Positions 53,135 through 63,396 are shown, counted from the stretch's first letter. The stretch: 64,000 nt of DNA from Halobellus ruber (GCF_014212355.1 NZ_JACKXD010000001.1:1-64000); one strand, 5' to 3'. The notes: generated from the letters alone by a model not told the origin. Translations and numbers: made by a program.

Positions 53135-53557
53135 TTACGCCGACCGTCCCAGCCGCTCGTCGAGGATCAGCCGCGTCTTCGTGTTCTCGACCTCCTCCAG
53201 TTCCCGCGCGCGGGTGATGAGTTCGTTCACGGCCCCGGTGTCGGCGGCGTCGACCACCAGCACCACGTCCTCCTCGCCGGAGACCTGCCACACGAAATCC
53301 ACCTGATCCCACTCGGCCATCCGCTCGGAGATCTCCGTCGTGTGGACGTTGACCTTCACCGACACCTCGATCATCGCCTTGATGTTGCCCGTCCGCGTGG
53401 AGACGGTGAACCGCTCGATCACCCCCTCCTCGGTCAGCCGCTCGACGCGGTTTCTGACCGTCCCCTCGGAGGTCCCCACCTGTTCGGCGATCTCGGTGTA
53501 GGGGGTTCGGGCGTCGCGCCGCAGGATGTCGAGGATCTGGCGGTCGAGGTCGTCCAT
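53135..53557 (-). CDS. Lrp/AsnC-family transcriptional regulator
   Basis: 140 residues. The N-terminal winged helix (LDRQILDILRRDARTPYTEI then AEQVGTSEGTVRNRVERL) is followed by a RAM-type ligand domain from about 60 (IEVSVKVNVHTTEISERMAE, VVLVVDAADTGAVNELITRA). It probably senses an amino acid such as glutamine or leucine. It is divergent from carA with 97 bases between starts, so it may control pyrimidine/arginine precursor synthesis and itself. Confidence 0.88.
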   Translation of the reverse strand: MDDLDRQILDILRRDARTPYTEIAEQVGTSEGTVRNRVERLTEEGVIERFTVSTRTGNIKAMIEVSVKVNVHTTEISERMAEWDQVDFVWQVSGEEDVVLVVDAADTGAVNELITRARELEEVENTKTRLILDERLGRSA

Positions 53558-53654
53558 ACCCTCACCACGGGACCCGGGGGCTTACGGATTACGAAATTCG
53601 CAACTCAGCTACGAAAGCAACACTTATGCACCCGGAAAACGTTCGCTTCTCGTA

Positions 53655-54719
53655 ATGTCGGACGCCTATCTGGCCCTGGAGGACGGCCGCGTGATCGAAG
53701 CTCGCGGGCGCGCTCCGGGACGGACCCGCGGTGAGTTAGTGTTCACGACCGCGTACACCGGCTACGAGGAGAGTCTGACCGATCCCTCCTACGAGGAGCA
53801 GGTCCTGACGTTCTCGTACCCGCTGATCGGCAACTACGGCGTCCGAACCGAGCGCTTCGAGTCCGACCGCGTCCACCCGCGTGCGGGCATCGCCCACGAG
53901 TTCACCGACGACGTCGCCGAGTGGCTCCGAGGGGAGGGCGTCCCCGCGATCGACCACATCGACACCCGGGAACTCGTCACCTCGATCCGCGAGGAGGGCG
54001 CGATGAAGTGTGGCATCGCCGTCGGCGACGACGCCACCCCCGAGGCCGCGAAGGCCGAACTGAGCGAGTGCAAGGGGATGAGCGAACACGTCGACATCGG
54101 CAAGCGCGTCACCACCGTCGAGCACACCACCTACGGCGACGGCGCGGTCGACGTCGCGCTGATCGACTGCGGCGCGAAGATGTCGATCGTCGAGTCGCTT
54201 GTCGACCGCGACGCCACGGTCCACGTGCTGCCGTACGACACCACGCCCGGCGACATCGCCGACCTCGATCCCGATCTACTCTTCATCTCGAACGGCCCCG
54301 GCGACCCGGCGAACTTCGAGGCCGCCGAAACGCTGGTCGAGGAGTACGTCGGCGACCTCCCGATCGCGGGGATCTGCCTGGGCCAACAGGTCGTCGCCCG
54401 CGCGCTGGGGGGCACGACCGAGAAGATGATGTTCGGCCACCGCGGCGTCAACCAGCCGGTCCGTGACCTCGATTCCGGGCAGGTCGTGATGACCACCCAG
54501 AACCACGGGTACACCGTGGGCGAACCCGGCGACGAACTCGACGTGAAACAGGTCAACGTCAACGACGGCACCGCCGAGGGGCTCGCAAACGAGGACCTCG
54601 ACGTGATCACCCGACAGTACCACCCCGAGGCCCACCCCGGCCCCCACGACTCGCTGGGCTTTTTCGACGACGTCCTCGCGATGACGGCCGCGGATCGGAA
54701 CGTCGTCGCCGACGACTGA
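53655..54719 (+). CDS. carA: Carbamoyl-phosphate synthase small subunit (glutaminase)
   Basis: 354 residues from ATG 53655. The N-terminal domain is typical (AYLALEDGRVIEARGRAPGR, VFTTAYTGYEESLTDPSYEE). The class-I amidotransferase domain has the nucleophile Cys in AGICLGQQVVARALGG and the His/Glu pair in QYHPEAHPGPHDS. It supplies ammonia to CarB for carbamoyl phosphate, feeding pyrimidines and arginine. carB is not in the window. A TATA-like ACACTTATGC lies near 53620, fitting a nearly leaderless mRNA. Confidence 0.95.
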   Translation: MSDAYLALEDGRVIEARGRAPGRTRGELVFTTAYTGYEESLTDPSYEEQVLTFSYPLIGNYGVRTERFESDRVHPRAGIAHEFTDDVAEWLRGEGVPAIDHIDTRELVTSIREEGAMKCGIAVGDDATPEAAKAELSECKGMSEHVDIGKRVTTVEHTTYGDGAVDVALIDCGAKMSIVESLVDRDATVHVLPYDTTPGDIADLDPDLLFISNGPGDPANFEAAETLVEEYVGDLPIAGICLGQQVVARALGGTTEKMMFGHRGVNQPVRDLDSGQVVMTTQNHGYTVGEPGDELDVKQVNVNDGTAEGLANEDLDVITRQYHPEAHPGPHDSLGFFDDVLAMTAADRNVVADD

Positions 54720-54805
54720 CCCCCCGCCGTCCCCCGGTTCGTCCCGATACCGGGACGGCGGAGGGCAACGCTTAATTCCGGGGCCGGACAAACGGAGTTA
54801 GTTGT

Positions 54806-56272
54806 ATGGGCTTATCTCCGCCACTCACGCCTCTCACCGTCCGGTCTCCCGCGGCGATCGCTGCCGCCGATGCCCCGCCAGTCCTGCGGCCGGGATCGGC
54901 CGCCGAACTCCTCCAGATCGTCCCGATCACCGACGCCACGGTCACGATCGCCGGCGCGGTCGTCATCCTCATCCTGATCGGCCTCTCGGCGTTCTTCTCC
55001 TCCTCGGAGATCGCGATGTTCTCGCTTGCGAAACACCGGGTCGACTCGATGGTCGAGGACGGCATCCCGGGGTCGAAGGTGGTCAGCCAACTCAAGGCGA
55101 ACCCCCACCGGCTCCTGATCACCATCCTGGTCGGGAACAACATCGTCAACATCGCGATGTCGTCGATCGCGACCGCGATCGTCGGGATCTACTTCGACCC
55201 GGGGACGGCGGTGCTGGCCTCGACGTTCGGGATCACGACGCTGGTGCTGCTGTTCGGCGAGAGCGCGCCGAAGTCCTACGCCGTCGAGAACACCGAGTCG
55301 TGGGCGCTCCGGATCGCCCGCCCGCTGAAGTACTCCGAGTACGTGCTGCTCCCCCTGGTCGTCGTCTTCGACCGGCTGACCCGCGCGATCAACAGGGTCA
55401 CCGGCGGCCGGTCGGCGATCGAGACCTCCTACATCACCCGCGACGAGATCCAAGACCTCATCCAGACCGGCGAGCGGGAGGGCGTGATCGAGGAGGAGGA
55501 ACGCGAGATGCTCGATCGGATCTTCCGGTTCAACCAGACCATCGCCAAGGAGGTGATGACGCCGCGGCTGGATATGACCGCCGTCCCGAAGGACGCCACC
55601 ATCGACGAGGCCATCGAGACCTGCGTCCAGTCGGACCACGAGCGGGTCCCGGTGTACGACGGCAACCTCGACAACATCATCGGGATCGTCACGATCCGCG
55701 ACCTCGTCCGCGAGCGGAACTACGGCGAGGGCGACCTGGTGTTGACTGACCTCGTGCAGCCGACCCTGCACGTTCCCGAGTCGAAGAACGTCGACGAACT
55801 CCTGACCGAGATCCAGGACAACCGGCTGCGGATGGTCATCGTCATCGACGAGTTCGGCACCACCGAGGGGCTCGTCACGCTCGAGGATATGGTCGAGGAG
55901 ATCGTCGGCGACATCCTCGAGGACGACGAGGAGGAGTCCTTCGAGCACCTCAACGACCGCGAGACGCTCGTCCGCGGCGAGGTCAATATCGACGAGGTCA
56001 ACGAGGTCCTCGGACTCGACCTCCCGGAGGGCGAGGAGTTCGAGACGCTCGCGGGGTTCATCTTCAACCGCGCGGGCCGGCTGGTCGAGGAGGGCGAGCG
56101 GATCGCCTACGAGGGAGTCACCATCCGGATCGAACAGGTCGACAACACCCGGATCCAGAAGGCCCGGATCACGATCCCGGAGGAGCCCGACAGGAAGGAA
56201 AGCGACGCCGACACGGCGGAAGCCCCCGAGACTGCCCCCGCCCCCGAGTCAGCGTCGGACCCGGCGGAGTGA
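54806..56272 (+). CDS. CNNM/DUF21-CBS membrane protein (hemolysin C-like)
   Basis: 488 residues. N-terminal DUF21 domain with about four helices (ILILIGLSAFFSSSEIAMFS is the signature). A CBS pair follows (EVMTPRLDMTAVPKDATIDE, then FGTTEGLVTLEDMVEEIVGD). The C-terminal CorC-type domain (LAGFIFNRAGRLVEEGERIA) and a disordered Glu/Ala/Pro tail close it. Relatives transport or export Mg2+ or other divalent ions with nucleotide control. It is 86 bases after carA on the same strand, but probably separately controlled. Confidence 0.88.
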   Translation: MGLSPPLTPLTVRSPAAIAAADAPPVLRPGSAAELLQIVPITDATVTIAGAVVILILIGLSAFFSSSEIAMFSLAKHRVDSMVEDGIPGSKVVSQLKANPHRLLITILVGNNIVNIAMSSIATAIVGIYFDPGTAVLASTFGITTLVLLFGESAPKSYAVENTESWALRIARPLKYSEYVLLPLVVVFDRLTRAINRVTGGRSAIETSYITRDEIQDLIQTGEREGVIEEEEREMLDRIFRFNQTIAKEVMTPRLDMTAVPKDATIDEAIETCVQSDHERVPVYDGNLDNIIGIVTIRDLVRERNYGEGDLVLTDLVQPTLHVPESKNVDELLTEIQDNRLRMVIVIDEFGTTEGLVTLEDMVEEIVGDILEDDEEESFEHLNDRETLVRGEVNIDEVNEVLGLDLPEGEEFETLAGFIFNRAGRLVEEGERIAYEGVTIRIEQVDNTRIQKARITIPEEPDRKESDADTAEAPETAPAPESASDPAE

Positions 56273-56290
56273 GCGCCGCGCGCCGAACGA

Positions 56291-57487
56291 CTACACCGCG
56301 GCGTCGACACCGAGGAACGCCACGTACGAGGCCCCGAAGGCGAGCGCCAGCGATCCGGCCCACGCCAGAACGGTCTTGGCCATCTTCTCCCGGCTGACCC
56401 CCGCGCCGCCCGCGGCGTAGCCGCTGCCGATGATCGCGCTCACGATGATCTCGTTGAACGACACCGGGATGCCGAGCGCGACGGCGGTCTGTGCGATCGC
56501 AAACGAGGGGATCATCGCGGCGATCGACCGCCGCGGTCCCAGCGAGGAGTAGTCCTGTGAGATCGCCTTGATCATCCGCGGCGCGCCGGTCCACGACCCG
56601 ACTAACAGTCCCAGTCCCCCGCCGACCAGAAGCGCGGGCAGCGGGACCGCCACCGCATCGAGCAGGGGGACCAGCGGGCCGATCGCCAGCCCCACCTGGC
56701 TGCCACCGGCGGAGAACGCGACCAGCCCGCCGAGGACGAGCAGGAACCGCCGCTGGCCGCGTGCGGGGTCGAGCAGGATCTCCCGCCGGACGGCGGCGTA
56801 GGCGGCGATCGCGAACAGCAGCGACATCGCGACCACGCCGAGATCGATCCCGACGACGGGCACCGGGACCGGCGGGGTGGTCGCGGCGGCCACCTCCGCC
56901 ACCGACCGGCCGGACTCGCCGCCCAGAACCGCAAACCGGATGTTCGCGACGAGCAGGCCGACGACGCCGGCGAGGGCCGGCACCGCCACGCGCTCGGGCA
57001 CCGACTCGTTCCGGAGGAGTCGCGCGGTGACAAAGGCGATCCCGCCGCCGACGAACGGCGTGAGGATCCACAGCGACGCGATCTGCTGGTACTTCGCGAT
57101 CGCGGGGCCGCCGCCGTTGGCGAGGCCGACGCCGATCACCGCGCCGGTGACCGTGAACGCGGTCGCGATGGGGTAGCCCGCGAACACCCCGACCGCAACG
57201 AGGGCCGCGGCCACGATGAGCGCGACCGTCGAGGCGGTGGCGGTGAGCACCGACCCGACCACCAGTTCGGTCCCGACGGCCTCGGTGACGTTGGCCCCCT
57301 GGAGAACCGCGCCGGACAGTCCGAGGACGCCGACGACGAACCCCGCTCGCATCACCGAGATGGCGTTTGCGCCAACTGCCGGCGCGAACGGCGTCGACCC
57401 CGAGGAGCCGGCGCCGATCGACCACGCCATGAACAGGCTTGCCAGGGCGGCAACGACGAGCGTAACCAGGGTGGCGGCCGCGACCAT
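56291..57487 (-). CDS. Inorganic phosphate transporter (PiT family)
   Basis: 398 residues with 10 or so membrane helices. The two PiT repeats are seen: FAPAVGANAISVMRAGFVVG near the N-terminus and IPVSFNEIIVSAIIGSGYAA near the C-terminus (Asn in place of Thr at one usual site). AYPIATAFTVTGAVIGVGLA-like FAGYPIATAFTVTGAVIGVG is also typical. It should carry phosphate with H+ or Na+. A 73-residue one-helix protein is encoded 6 bases upstream on the same strand, and a membrane-bound HTH protein diverges from that pair, suggesting a regulated unit. Confidence 0.86.
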   Translation of the reverse strand: MVAAATLVTLVVAALASLFMAWSIGAGSSGSTPFAPAVGANAISVMRAGFVVGVLGLSGAVLQGANVTEAVGTELVVGSVLTATASTVALIVAAALVAVGVFAGYPIATAFTVTGAVIGVGLANGGGPAIAKYQQIASLWILTPFVGGGIAFVTARLLRNESVPERVAVPALAGVVGLLVANIRFAVLGGESGRSVAEVAAATTPPVPVPVVGIDLGVVAMSLLFAIAAYAAVRREILLDPARGQRRFLLVLGGLVAFSAGGSQVGLAIGPLVPLLDAVAVPLPALLVGGGLGLLVGSWTGAPRMIKAISQDYSSLGPRRSIAAMIPSFAIAQTAVALGIPVSFNEIIVSAIIGSGYAAGGAGVSREKMAKTVLAWAGSLALAFGASYVAFLGVDAAV

Positions 57488-57493
57488 CCCGGG

Positions 57494-57715
57494 CTACTTC
57501 CCCCGGTAGCCCTCGTCGAACCCCTCGCGGAGTCCGCTGAGGGTTCGCCTGACGAAGAGGAACGCAAAGAAGACGAAAGCGAGCAGGAAGACGACCAGCA
57601 CGACCAACGCCGGGTTCGAGGCCACGAAGTCGGCGACGACGTCTACCTGGGCGGGGGCGCCGTCGGTGCGGACGGCCCGGACGCGTCCGAGGTCCCCCGG
57701 CTGACGGGCGAGCAT
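57494..57715 (-). CDS. Small single-pass membrane protein upstream of PiT gene
   Basis: 73 residues from ATG 57715 (LARQPGDLGRVRAVRTDGAP). One helix at about 36-56 (PALVVLVVFLLAFVFFAFLF) is followed by a basic cytosolic tail (RRTLSGLREGFDEGYRGK). It ends 6 bases before the phosphate transporter gene, so the two are co-transcribed; it may be an accessory or stability factor. No named family recognised. Confidence 0.65.
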   Translation of the reverse strand: MLARQPGDLGRVRAVRTDGAPAQVDVVADFVASNPALVVLVVFLLAFVFFAFLFVRRTLSGLREGFDEGYRGK

Positions 57716-57930
57716 AGCCCCCGCTTTCCCCGGCGCCTGTAAATGCGTTTCGCCCTCCGAGGAAACAGGTGCACATCCGGACAGTACCGTTACATACGGC
57801 GACGTGGGAACCTGCGAAACCTTTCGGCTGCCCGACGGTGGGCCCCCCATCCGCCGCCGCTCGACAAAGCGCAACCGCGGCGTACGTGGCGGAAGACTCA
57901 TGTGAACCGCGTGAAAACAGTCGCGGCAGT

Positions 57931-58749
57931 ATGGCCGACCTCCTGCCCTCCCGGCCCGATATCTCCGACGACGACAAGGACCCACGCGTCGTCGGCCTCG
58001 ACAGCGACGAGGTAGACGACCTGCTCGCGGCGATCTCCTCGGAGACCGCACGGGACGTGCTCGCGACGCTGCACGACGAACCCGGGGCGCCCTCCGACGT
58101 CGCCGACCGAATCGACACCTCGATCCAGAACGCCCAGTACCACCTCGATCGGCTCGAAACCGCGGGCCTGATCGAGGCGGCCGGTACCGCCTACTCCGAG
58201 AAGGGACGCGAGATGACCGTGTACGCGCCCTCGGATGGGGCGCTGGTCGTCGTCGCTGGCCCCGACGAGGAAGCGACCGGGCTCCAGTCGGCGCTCACAC
58301 AGCTGCTCGGCGGGATCGGCGCGGTCGCGCTCGGCAGCGTCGTCGTCGACCGCCTCGCGCGGACCGGGGCCGCGCCCGCGGCGACCGCGGAGCAGGCCGA
58401 CGCGGACGGGGGAGGCGCCGGCGGCATCGCGGCGAACGACAGCGCGACTGCGGCGCCGACATCCGAACCGACGCCGACGCAGACGGCTGGGGACGACGGC
58501 GGCGTGCGGATCGCGGAGGCGACCGGGACGCCGGCCCCGACGGAGGAGCCCGCCGCGACGCCGCAACCGGAGCCGACCTCGACCGAGACCGCCGCCGACC
58601 TGGCGGGGACGGCGGTGGAGACGACCGCCGCGAGTGGCGGCGGCTCGGAGCCGCTCGCGGGCGTGATCTCCGGTCTCCCCCCCGGCGCCCTCTTCTTCCT
58701 GGGCGGGGTGCTCGCGCTACTGTTCGTCACCGCGCTCCGGGTGCGGTAG
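57931..58749 (+). CDS. Membrane-anchored winged-helix (ArsR-like) regulator
   Basis: 272 residues from ATG 57931. Residues 25-95 form an ArsR-type winged helix (AAISSETARDVLATLHDEPG, then IQNAQYHLDRLETAGLIEAA). A short helix (LLGGIGAVALGSVVVDRLA) and a long low-complexity Thr/Pro/Glu stretch follow, ending in a C-terminal membrane helix (PPGALFFLGGVLALLFVTAL). The layout suggests a regulator tied to the membrane. It is divergent from the phosphate transporter pair with 215 bases between starts, so control of phosphate uptake is a reasonable guess. Confidence 0.75.
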   Translation: MADLLPSRPDISDDDKDPRVVGLDSDEVDDLLAAISSETARDVLATLHDEPGAPSDVADRIDTSIQNAQYHLDRLETAGLIEAAGTAYSEKGREMTVYAPSDGALVVVAGPDEEATGLQSALTQLLGGIGAVALGSVVVDRLARTGAAPAATAEQADADGGGAGGIAANDSATAAPTSEPTPTQTAGDDGGVRIAEATGTPAPTEEPAATPQPEPTSTETAADLAGTAVETTAASGGGSEPLAGVISGLPPGALFFLGGVLALLFVTALRVR

Positions 58750-59056
58750 CCGACCCCGCGGGCGCTTCGGACGGTAGCTGAAATCCCGGTTTGAGTCTAC
58801 GCCGGCTATTTTATTCAGGCGCGCCTACGCTTTGGCGCAGGGTCGTTGCCGCTTCGGCTCTCCACCATCCGTCCGCCTCCCCGGCTCCTGTACGGACCCA
58901 CGCGGCGGTCGCGGCGCCTCACCCCCGCCCCACCCCCCGCGACCGCCTACCCGGAGTTCCGGCGGCAACGACCCGAAGCTCCCTCTCCTTTCCGCCGTTC
59001 GTGAGCCGCGCTACACGCCCCCGCTGGCTCCCCCGGCCCGTCCCGAATGGCGGCCC
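58750..59056. other. Intergenic region, no gene seen
   Basis: 307 bases between the HTH regulator and the phosphoesterase, both of which end here. Very C-rich on the plus strand from 58860 on. A short AT island (GGCTATTTTATTCAGG near 58803) follows the regulator stop and could be its transcript end. No coding sequence of normal character. Confidence 0.5.
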
Positions 59057-59572
59057 TCACGCGGTCCGTTCGATCGTGAACTCCTCGAAGACGTCGCCGT
59101 CGACCGTGACCAGCCGTCCCGCGAGGGCGTCCCCGCGGGCCTCGAACTCCGCGTGTGCGGCGCGGTTCCCCCGCGGCTGTGCGTGGCTCCCGGGGTTGAC
59201 GAGGGGCACTGCCCCGCTGGGGTCGTACGTCGGGCGGTGGCTGTGGCCGAACAGCACCACGTCGGCGTCGCGTTCCCGGCCGAAAAGCGACAGCGCGGTC
59301 GGGCCGCCCCGGCGGGTGTGGGTCACCGCGACGGTGAACCCCTCGAAGGTGAGGGTTCGGGCCTCCGGGAGCCGCCGCCGGATCCCGGCGTCGTCGTTGT
59401 TGCCGGCGACGCCGAGCAGCCGGTCGGCCTCGCGCTCGAAGTCGTCGAGGACGGACTCGCGCATAAAGTCGCCCGCGTGGACGGCGACTTCGGCGTCCCG
59501 GACCGCCTCGAGGGTCCGCCCCGACAGTCGGTGGCCGTCGGTGCTGTGGGTGTCGGAGACGACGGTGAGCAT
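59057..59572 (-). CDS. YfcE/MJ0936-type metallophosphoesterase
   Basis: 171 residues from ATG 59572 (MLTVVSDTHSTDGHRLSGRT). The metal ligands are in order: SDTHS, HAGDFM, GNND, GHSH (VLFGHSHRPTYD) and NPGSHAQPRG near the end. These small enzymes split phosphodiesters or phosphomonoesters with Mn2+ or Ni2+. It is divergent from the CDF transporter gene, 132 bases between starts; a metal link is possible but not shown. Confidence 0.86.
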   Translation of the reverse strand: MLTVVSDTHSTDGHRLSGRTLEAVRDAEVAVHAGDFMRESVLDDFEREADRLLGVAGNNDDAGIRRRLPEARTLTFEGFTVAVTHTRRGGPTALSLFGRERDADVVLFGHSHRPTYDPSGAVPLVNPGSHAQPRGNRAAHAEFEARGDALAGRLVTVDGDVFEEFTIERTA

Positions 59573-59704
59573 AGCCGACGGTACGACGGCCGGGAACAAG
59601 AAGCACCCGACGCGTCGACGGCCGTCGGACCGCGGCGCGCGGACCCGACGCCCGGCTCTCCGGCGGTGCCAACCCATATACTCCCGTCGGGCGACTGTGC
59701 CAGT

Positions 59705-60646
59705 ATGGCCGGAAGCAAAGGGGTCGTCCTCGCGGCGCTTTTCGCGAACGGCGCCATCGCGATCCTGAAGTTCGGCGGGTTCCTCCTCACCGGCAGCCCT
59801 TCGATGCTGTCGGAGACGTACCACTCGGTCTCCGACACCGGAAACCAGGTGTTCCTCCTCGTCGGGATCCGGTACAGCGAGAAGCAGTCGAGCCGCCGAC
59901 ACCCGTTCGGGTACGGGAAGGCGCAGTTCTTTTACTCCTTCCTGGTGGCCGTCCTGCTGTTCGGGATCGCCGGATGGGAGTCGGTCAAACACGGCTACGA
60001 CGCGATCGTCCACGGCGGCCACGGGACCGCCGGTACGGTCTCCGTCGCTGGCGCGACGTTCCCGTCGTGGTACGTCAACGTCGCCGTGCTCTTCGGCGCG
60101 ATCGCGTTCGAGAGCTACGCCCTGAGGAAGGCGAACGCCGAGATCCGCAGCCAGATCGACCAGTTCGGGTGGAGCGGCCTCGGGGAGGCTTTCCGGAAGA
60201 CCAGCGACGTAACGAGCCTGACGGCATTCACCGAGGACACCATCGCGCTCCTGGGTGCGGGGCTGGCGCTCGTGGGAATCCTCCTCTCGAAGGCGACCGG
60301 CAACGAGGTGTACGACGCCGTGGCCGCACTCCTCATCGGACTGCTGCTTATGGGCTTCGCGCTCGCGCTCGCGTGGGAAAATAAGCGATTACTGCTGGGT
60401 GAGAGCCTACCGAAGGACGTTGAGGCTGATCTCCGGGACGTGATTCGGGCGAGTTCGGGCGTCGTCCACGTCGATACCTTCCGGACGGTGTTCGTCGGGC
60501 CGCAGGAGGCGCTGGTGACGGCCGACGTGAGCCTCGACCCCGAGTTCACGACCGAGGAGTTGGACGACGCGATCACCGCGGCCGAGACTCGCCTCAAGGA
60601 GGCTGACGAACGGGTCCAGTACGTCGTTATCGAGCCCGAGACGTAG
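59705..60646 (+). CDS. Cation diffusion facilitator (CDF) transporter
   Basis: 313 residues from ATG 59705 (MAGSKGVVLAALFANGAIAI). Six membrane helices. The metal site in helix 2 is HSVSDTGNQVFLLVG; the loop HPFGYGKAQFFYSF and the cytosolic C-terminal domain (VVHVDTFRTVFVGPQEALVT) match the SLC30A9-like branch of the CDF family. It probably moves Zn2+ or other divalent ions out of the cytosol by H+ exchange. The start matches the family's usual length. Confidence 0.88.
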   Translation: MAGSKGVVLAALFANGAIAILKFGGFLLTGSPSMLSETYHSVSDTGNQVFLLVGIRYSEKQSSRRHPFGYGKAQFFYSFLVAVLLFGIAGWESVKHGYDAIVHGGHGTAGTVSVAGATFPSWYVNVAVLFGAIAFESYALRKANAEIRSQIDQFGWSGLGEAFRKTSDVTSLTAFTEDTIALLGAGLALVGILLSKATGNEVYDAVAALLIGLLLMGFALALAWENKRLLLGESLPKDVEADLRDVIRASSGVVHVDTFRTVFVGPQEALVTADVSLDPEFTTEELDDAITAAETRLKEADERVQYVVIEPET

Positions 60647-60680
60647 CTGCCCGAGCGTCCGAACTGCTGTCCTCTCTTTC

Positions 60681-61703
<1,023 letters not shown>

Positions 61704-61764
61704 ACCCCCGCTTTCGCGGCCGCGAAGAAATACCTGCGGTCCGCCGGGAGGAATCCTGATCGGG

Positions 61765-61974
61765 CTACTGGAGCGTGATGACGTACGTCAGCGCAAACAG
61801 GAGTATCGCGCCCGTCGCGACGTTGATGAGCGTCAGGTCGGCGGCGCCGAGGACGTCCAACCCCCACACGATGGTGACCGCGAACCCGGTTGAGAGCACG
61901 ATGTTCATCGCGATGAGCACCCGCGGATCCCCCTGGGACCCGCTTGCGCCCGCCTCGAAGCCGTCGTCGCTCAT
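61765..61974 (-). CDS. Small two-helix membrane protein
   Basis: 69 residues. A soluble N-terminus (SDDGFEAGASGSQGDPRVLI) and two helices (AMNIVLSTGFAVTIVWGL and LINVATGAILLFALTYVITL). It has the look of a conserved haloarchaeal protein of unknown function. It sits upstream of the threonine aldolase gene on the same strand, 61 bases away. Confidence 0.7.
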   Translation of the reverse strand: MSDDGFEAGASGSQGDPRVLIAMNIVLSTGFAVTIVWGLDVLGAADLTLINVATGAILLFALTYVITLQ

Positions 61975-62032
61975 ACCTCCCGAAGGGGGAGTGACCCCCT
62001 TAGCTCTTTGCGACGCGGCCGCAACGTGGGGT

Positions 62033-62347
62033 ATGGAGGTCCGGAACCGCGACGGGGAGCCGGTCGATGCGGTGCCGTTTCTGGTCTCGACCGGAATTTT
62101 CGGGATGTTGACGATTTCGGTCGGCCCGCTGTACGGGCTCGCCTACGGGGTTCCGGTCGCCCGGGGGCTCGCGGTCTCCGCGGGGGCGACCGCGGCCATC
62201 GCCGCCGTGGCGTTCCACCGCCTCGTGTGGGTCGCGCCGCCCGCGTGGGTGACGATCCCCCCGGAGGTACGGTTCCAGCGGCTGGTCTATCTCGGGGTCG
62301 CGTTCGGACTCGCCCTGCTCGCGTTGACGGCTCCGCTGGCGGTGTGA
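62033..62347 (+). CDS. Small membrane protein, unknown function
   Basis: 104 residues from ATG 62033 (MEVRNRDGEPVDAVPFLVST). Three or so helices (GIFGMLTISVGPLYGLAYGV, GLAVSAGATAAIAAVAF, LGVAFGLALLALTAPLAV). It is divergent from the 69-residue membrane protein. No family recognised. It is followed after 28 bases by a SRPBCC-like gene on the same strand. Confidence 0.65.
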   Translation: MEVRNRDGEPVDAVPFLVSTGIFGMLTISVGPLYGLAYGVPVARGLAVSAGATAAIAAVAFHRLVWVAPPAWVTIPPEVRFQRLVYLGVAFGLALLALTAPLAV

Positions 62348-62375
62348 TTTTGTAGCCCCGCCACGGAGGAGGGGT

Positions 62376-62783
62376 ATGCGCGAGGTCGAGGCCTCCGAGT
62401 TCGTGCTGGCGCGTCCCCCGGCCGTCCACCGCGCCCTCTCGCCGGCGGCGATCGTCGCCGCCGAGGGGACCTTCGACGTCGCGGGGAGCCGCGAGGACGG
62501 GGACGGCACCGCGATCGTCGCCTCCGCGCCCGGGGTGACGGTCCTCCTGCGTTTCGAGGAGCGCGAGACCGGGCTGGCGTACACCGCGGAGGGCGAGGTC
62601 GGCCCGTTCGACCACCTCGAAACGGCAGTCGAGGTCGACCCCGAGCGGAACGGCTCGCGGATCACGATGCGGTCGACCGTCTCGCTCAACCTCCCGCTGC
62701 CCTTTGCCGACCGGATCGCGGCGTGGAAGCGTCGCGGGGAGCTCCGCCGGGCGGTCGCGGAACTCGCCGACTCGGTCGCGTGA
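62376..62783 (+). CDS. SRPBCC/polyketide-cyclase-like protein
   Basis: 135 residues. An initial strand (REVEASEFVLARPPAVHRAL), long beta-rich middle, and a C-terminal helix (ADRIAAWKRRGELRRAVAEL) fit the helix-grip fold, which binds hydrophobic ligands in a cavity. No catalytic residues can be assigned. It probably forms a unit with the preceding membrane protein gene, 28 bases away. Confidence 0.65.
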   Translation: MREVEASEFVLARPPAVHRALSPAAIVAAEGTFDVAGSREDGDGTAIVASAPGVTVLLRFEERETGLAYTAEGEVGPFDHLETAVEVDPERNGSRITMRSTVSLNLPLPFADRIAAWKRRGELRRAVAELADSVA

Positions 62784-62870
62784 AACACCGTCCGAGCGCG
62801 ACGCTCCGGTTGTGCGACCGCGACACATACGCACGATACGGTTACAACACGATCTTCCCTAAACGATCGT

Positions 62871-63077
62871 ATGAGTCTAATGGACACGGTCAAGGACGCC
62901 TTGGCGGGCGGCCCGTCGGCCAAATCCACGCCGGACGACGGATCGAAGGGCGCGTACTGGTGTGACGACTGCGACAACCGGATCCGCGACGTCGACCTCG
63001 ACGGCGACCCGGTGTGTCCGGACTGCGGCGAGGAGATGCGGTTCGAGCGGGCGACCGGTCGCGACTGCGCCTGTTGA
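62871..63077 (+). CDS. Small zinc-ribbon protein
   Basis: 68 residues. A short N-terminal helix (SLMDTVKDALAGGPSAKS) and a zinc ribbon with CDDC at about 31-34 and CPDC at about 49-52, ending in a CAC tail. Small zinc-finger proteins like this are numerous in haloarchaea, and several affect growth or biofilm, but this one has no known role. An ATG three codons downstream is an alternative start. Confidence 0.75.
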   Translation: MSLMDTVKDALAGGPSAKSTPDDGSKGAYWCDDCDNRIRDVDLDGDPVCPDCGEEMRFERATGRDCAC

Positions 63078-63396
63078 ATCGGATGCGGGGAGCTGTTTGG
63101 TCGAGAGTGGTACTACTGTGAATATTCCGGGGCAGACCTCGGAAGCCCCCGCGCTCTCGATTCGGGGGCCTCGCTGCGGTCCTCGTCGTTCGCTTCGCTC
63201 ACTCTTGCGGTCCTTGCCGGCCGCCGTCATCGAGAGCGCGGCCCCTTCCAGTCCCGATGGACGCTCCGCGTTCATCAACGTCCCGCTCGCTCCGCTCGCG
63301 GGACTCCCACCCAACGGTGGACTTCGATCAGCCACCGTGTATCTGAAACCCGTCTAAGCGTGCGGCGACCGGCTCTCGAATCGGCAATATCAGTAA
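63078..63396. other. Intergenic region holding dispersed repeat copy C
   Basis: 319 bases between a zinc-ribbon gene and the CobW-like gene. The left half is the repeat (63137-63257). The rest contains a small inverted repeat (GTCCCGCTCGCTCCGCTCGCGGGAC, 63280-63304, shared with nothing else here). No gene. Confidence 0.6.
63137..63257 (+). repeat. Dispersed intergenic repeat, copy C
   Basis: CCTCGGAAGCCCCCGCGCTC, GATTCGGGGGCCTCGCTGCG, GTCCTCGTCGTTCGCTTCGC and the end CATCGAGAGCGCGGCCCCTT with CCAGTCCCG. The best-preserved of the three copies. Non-coding. Confidence 0.75.
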
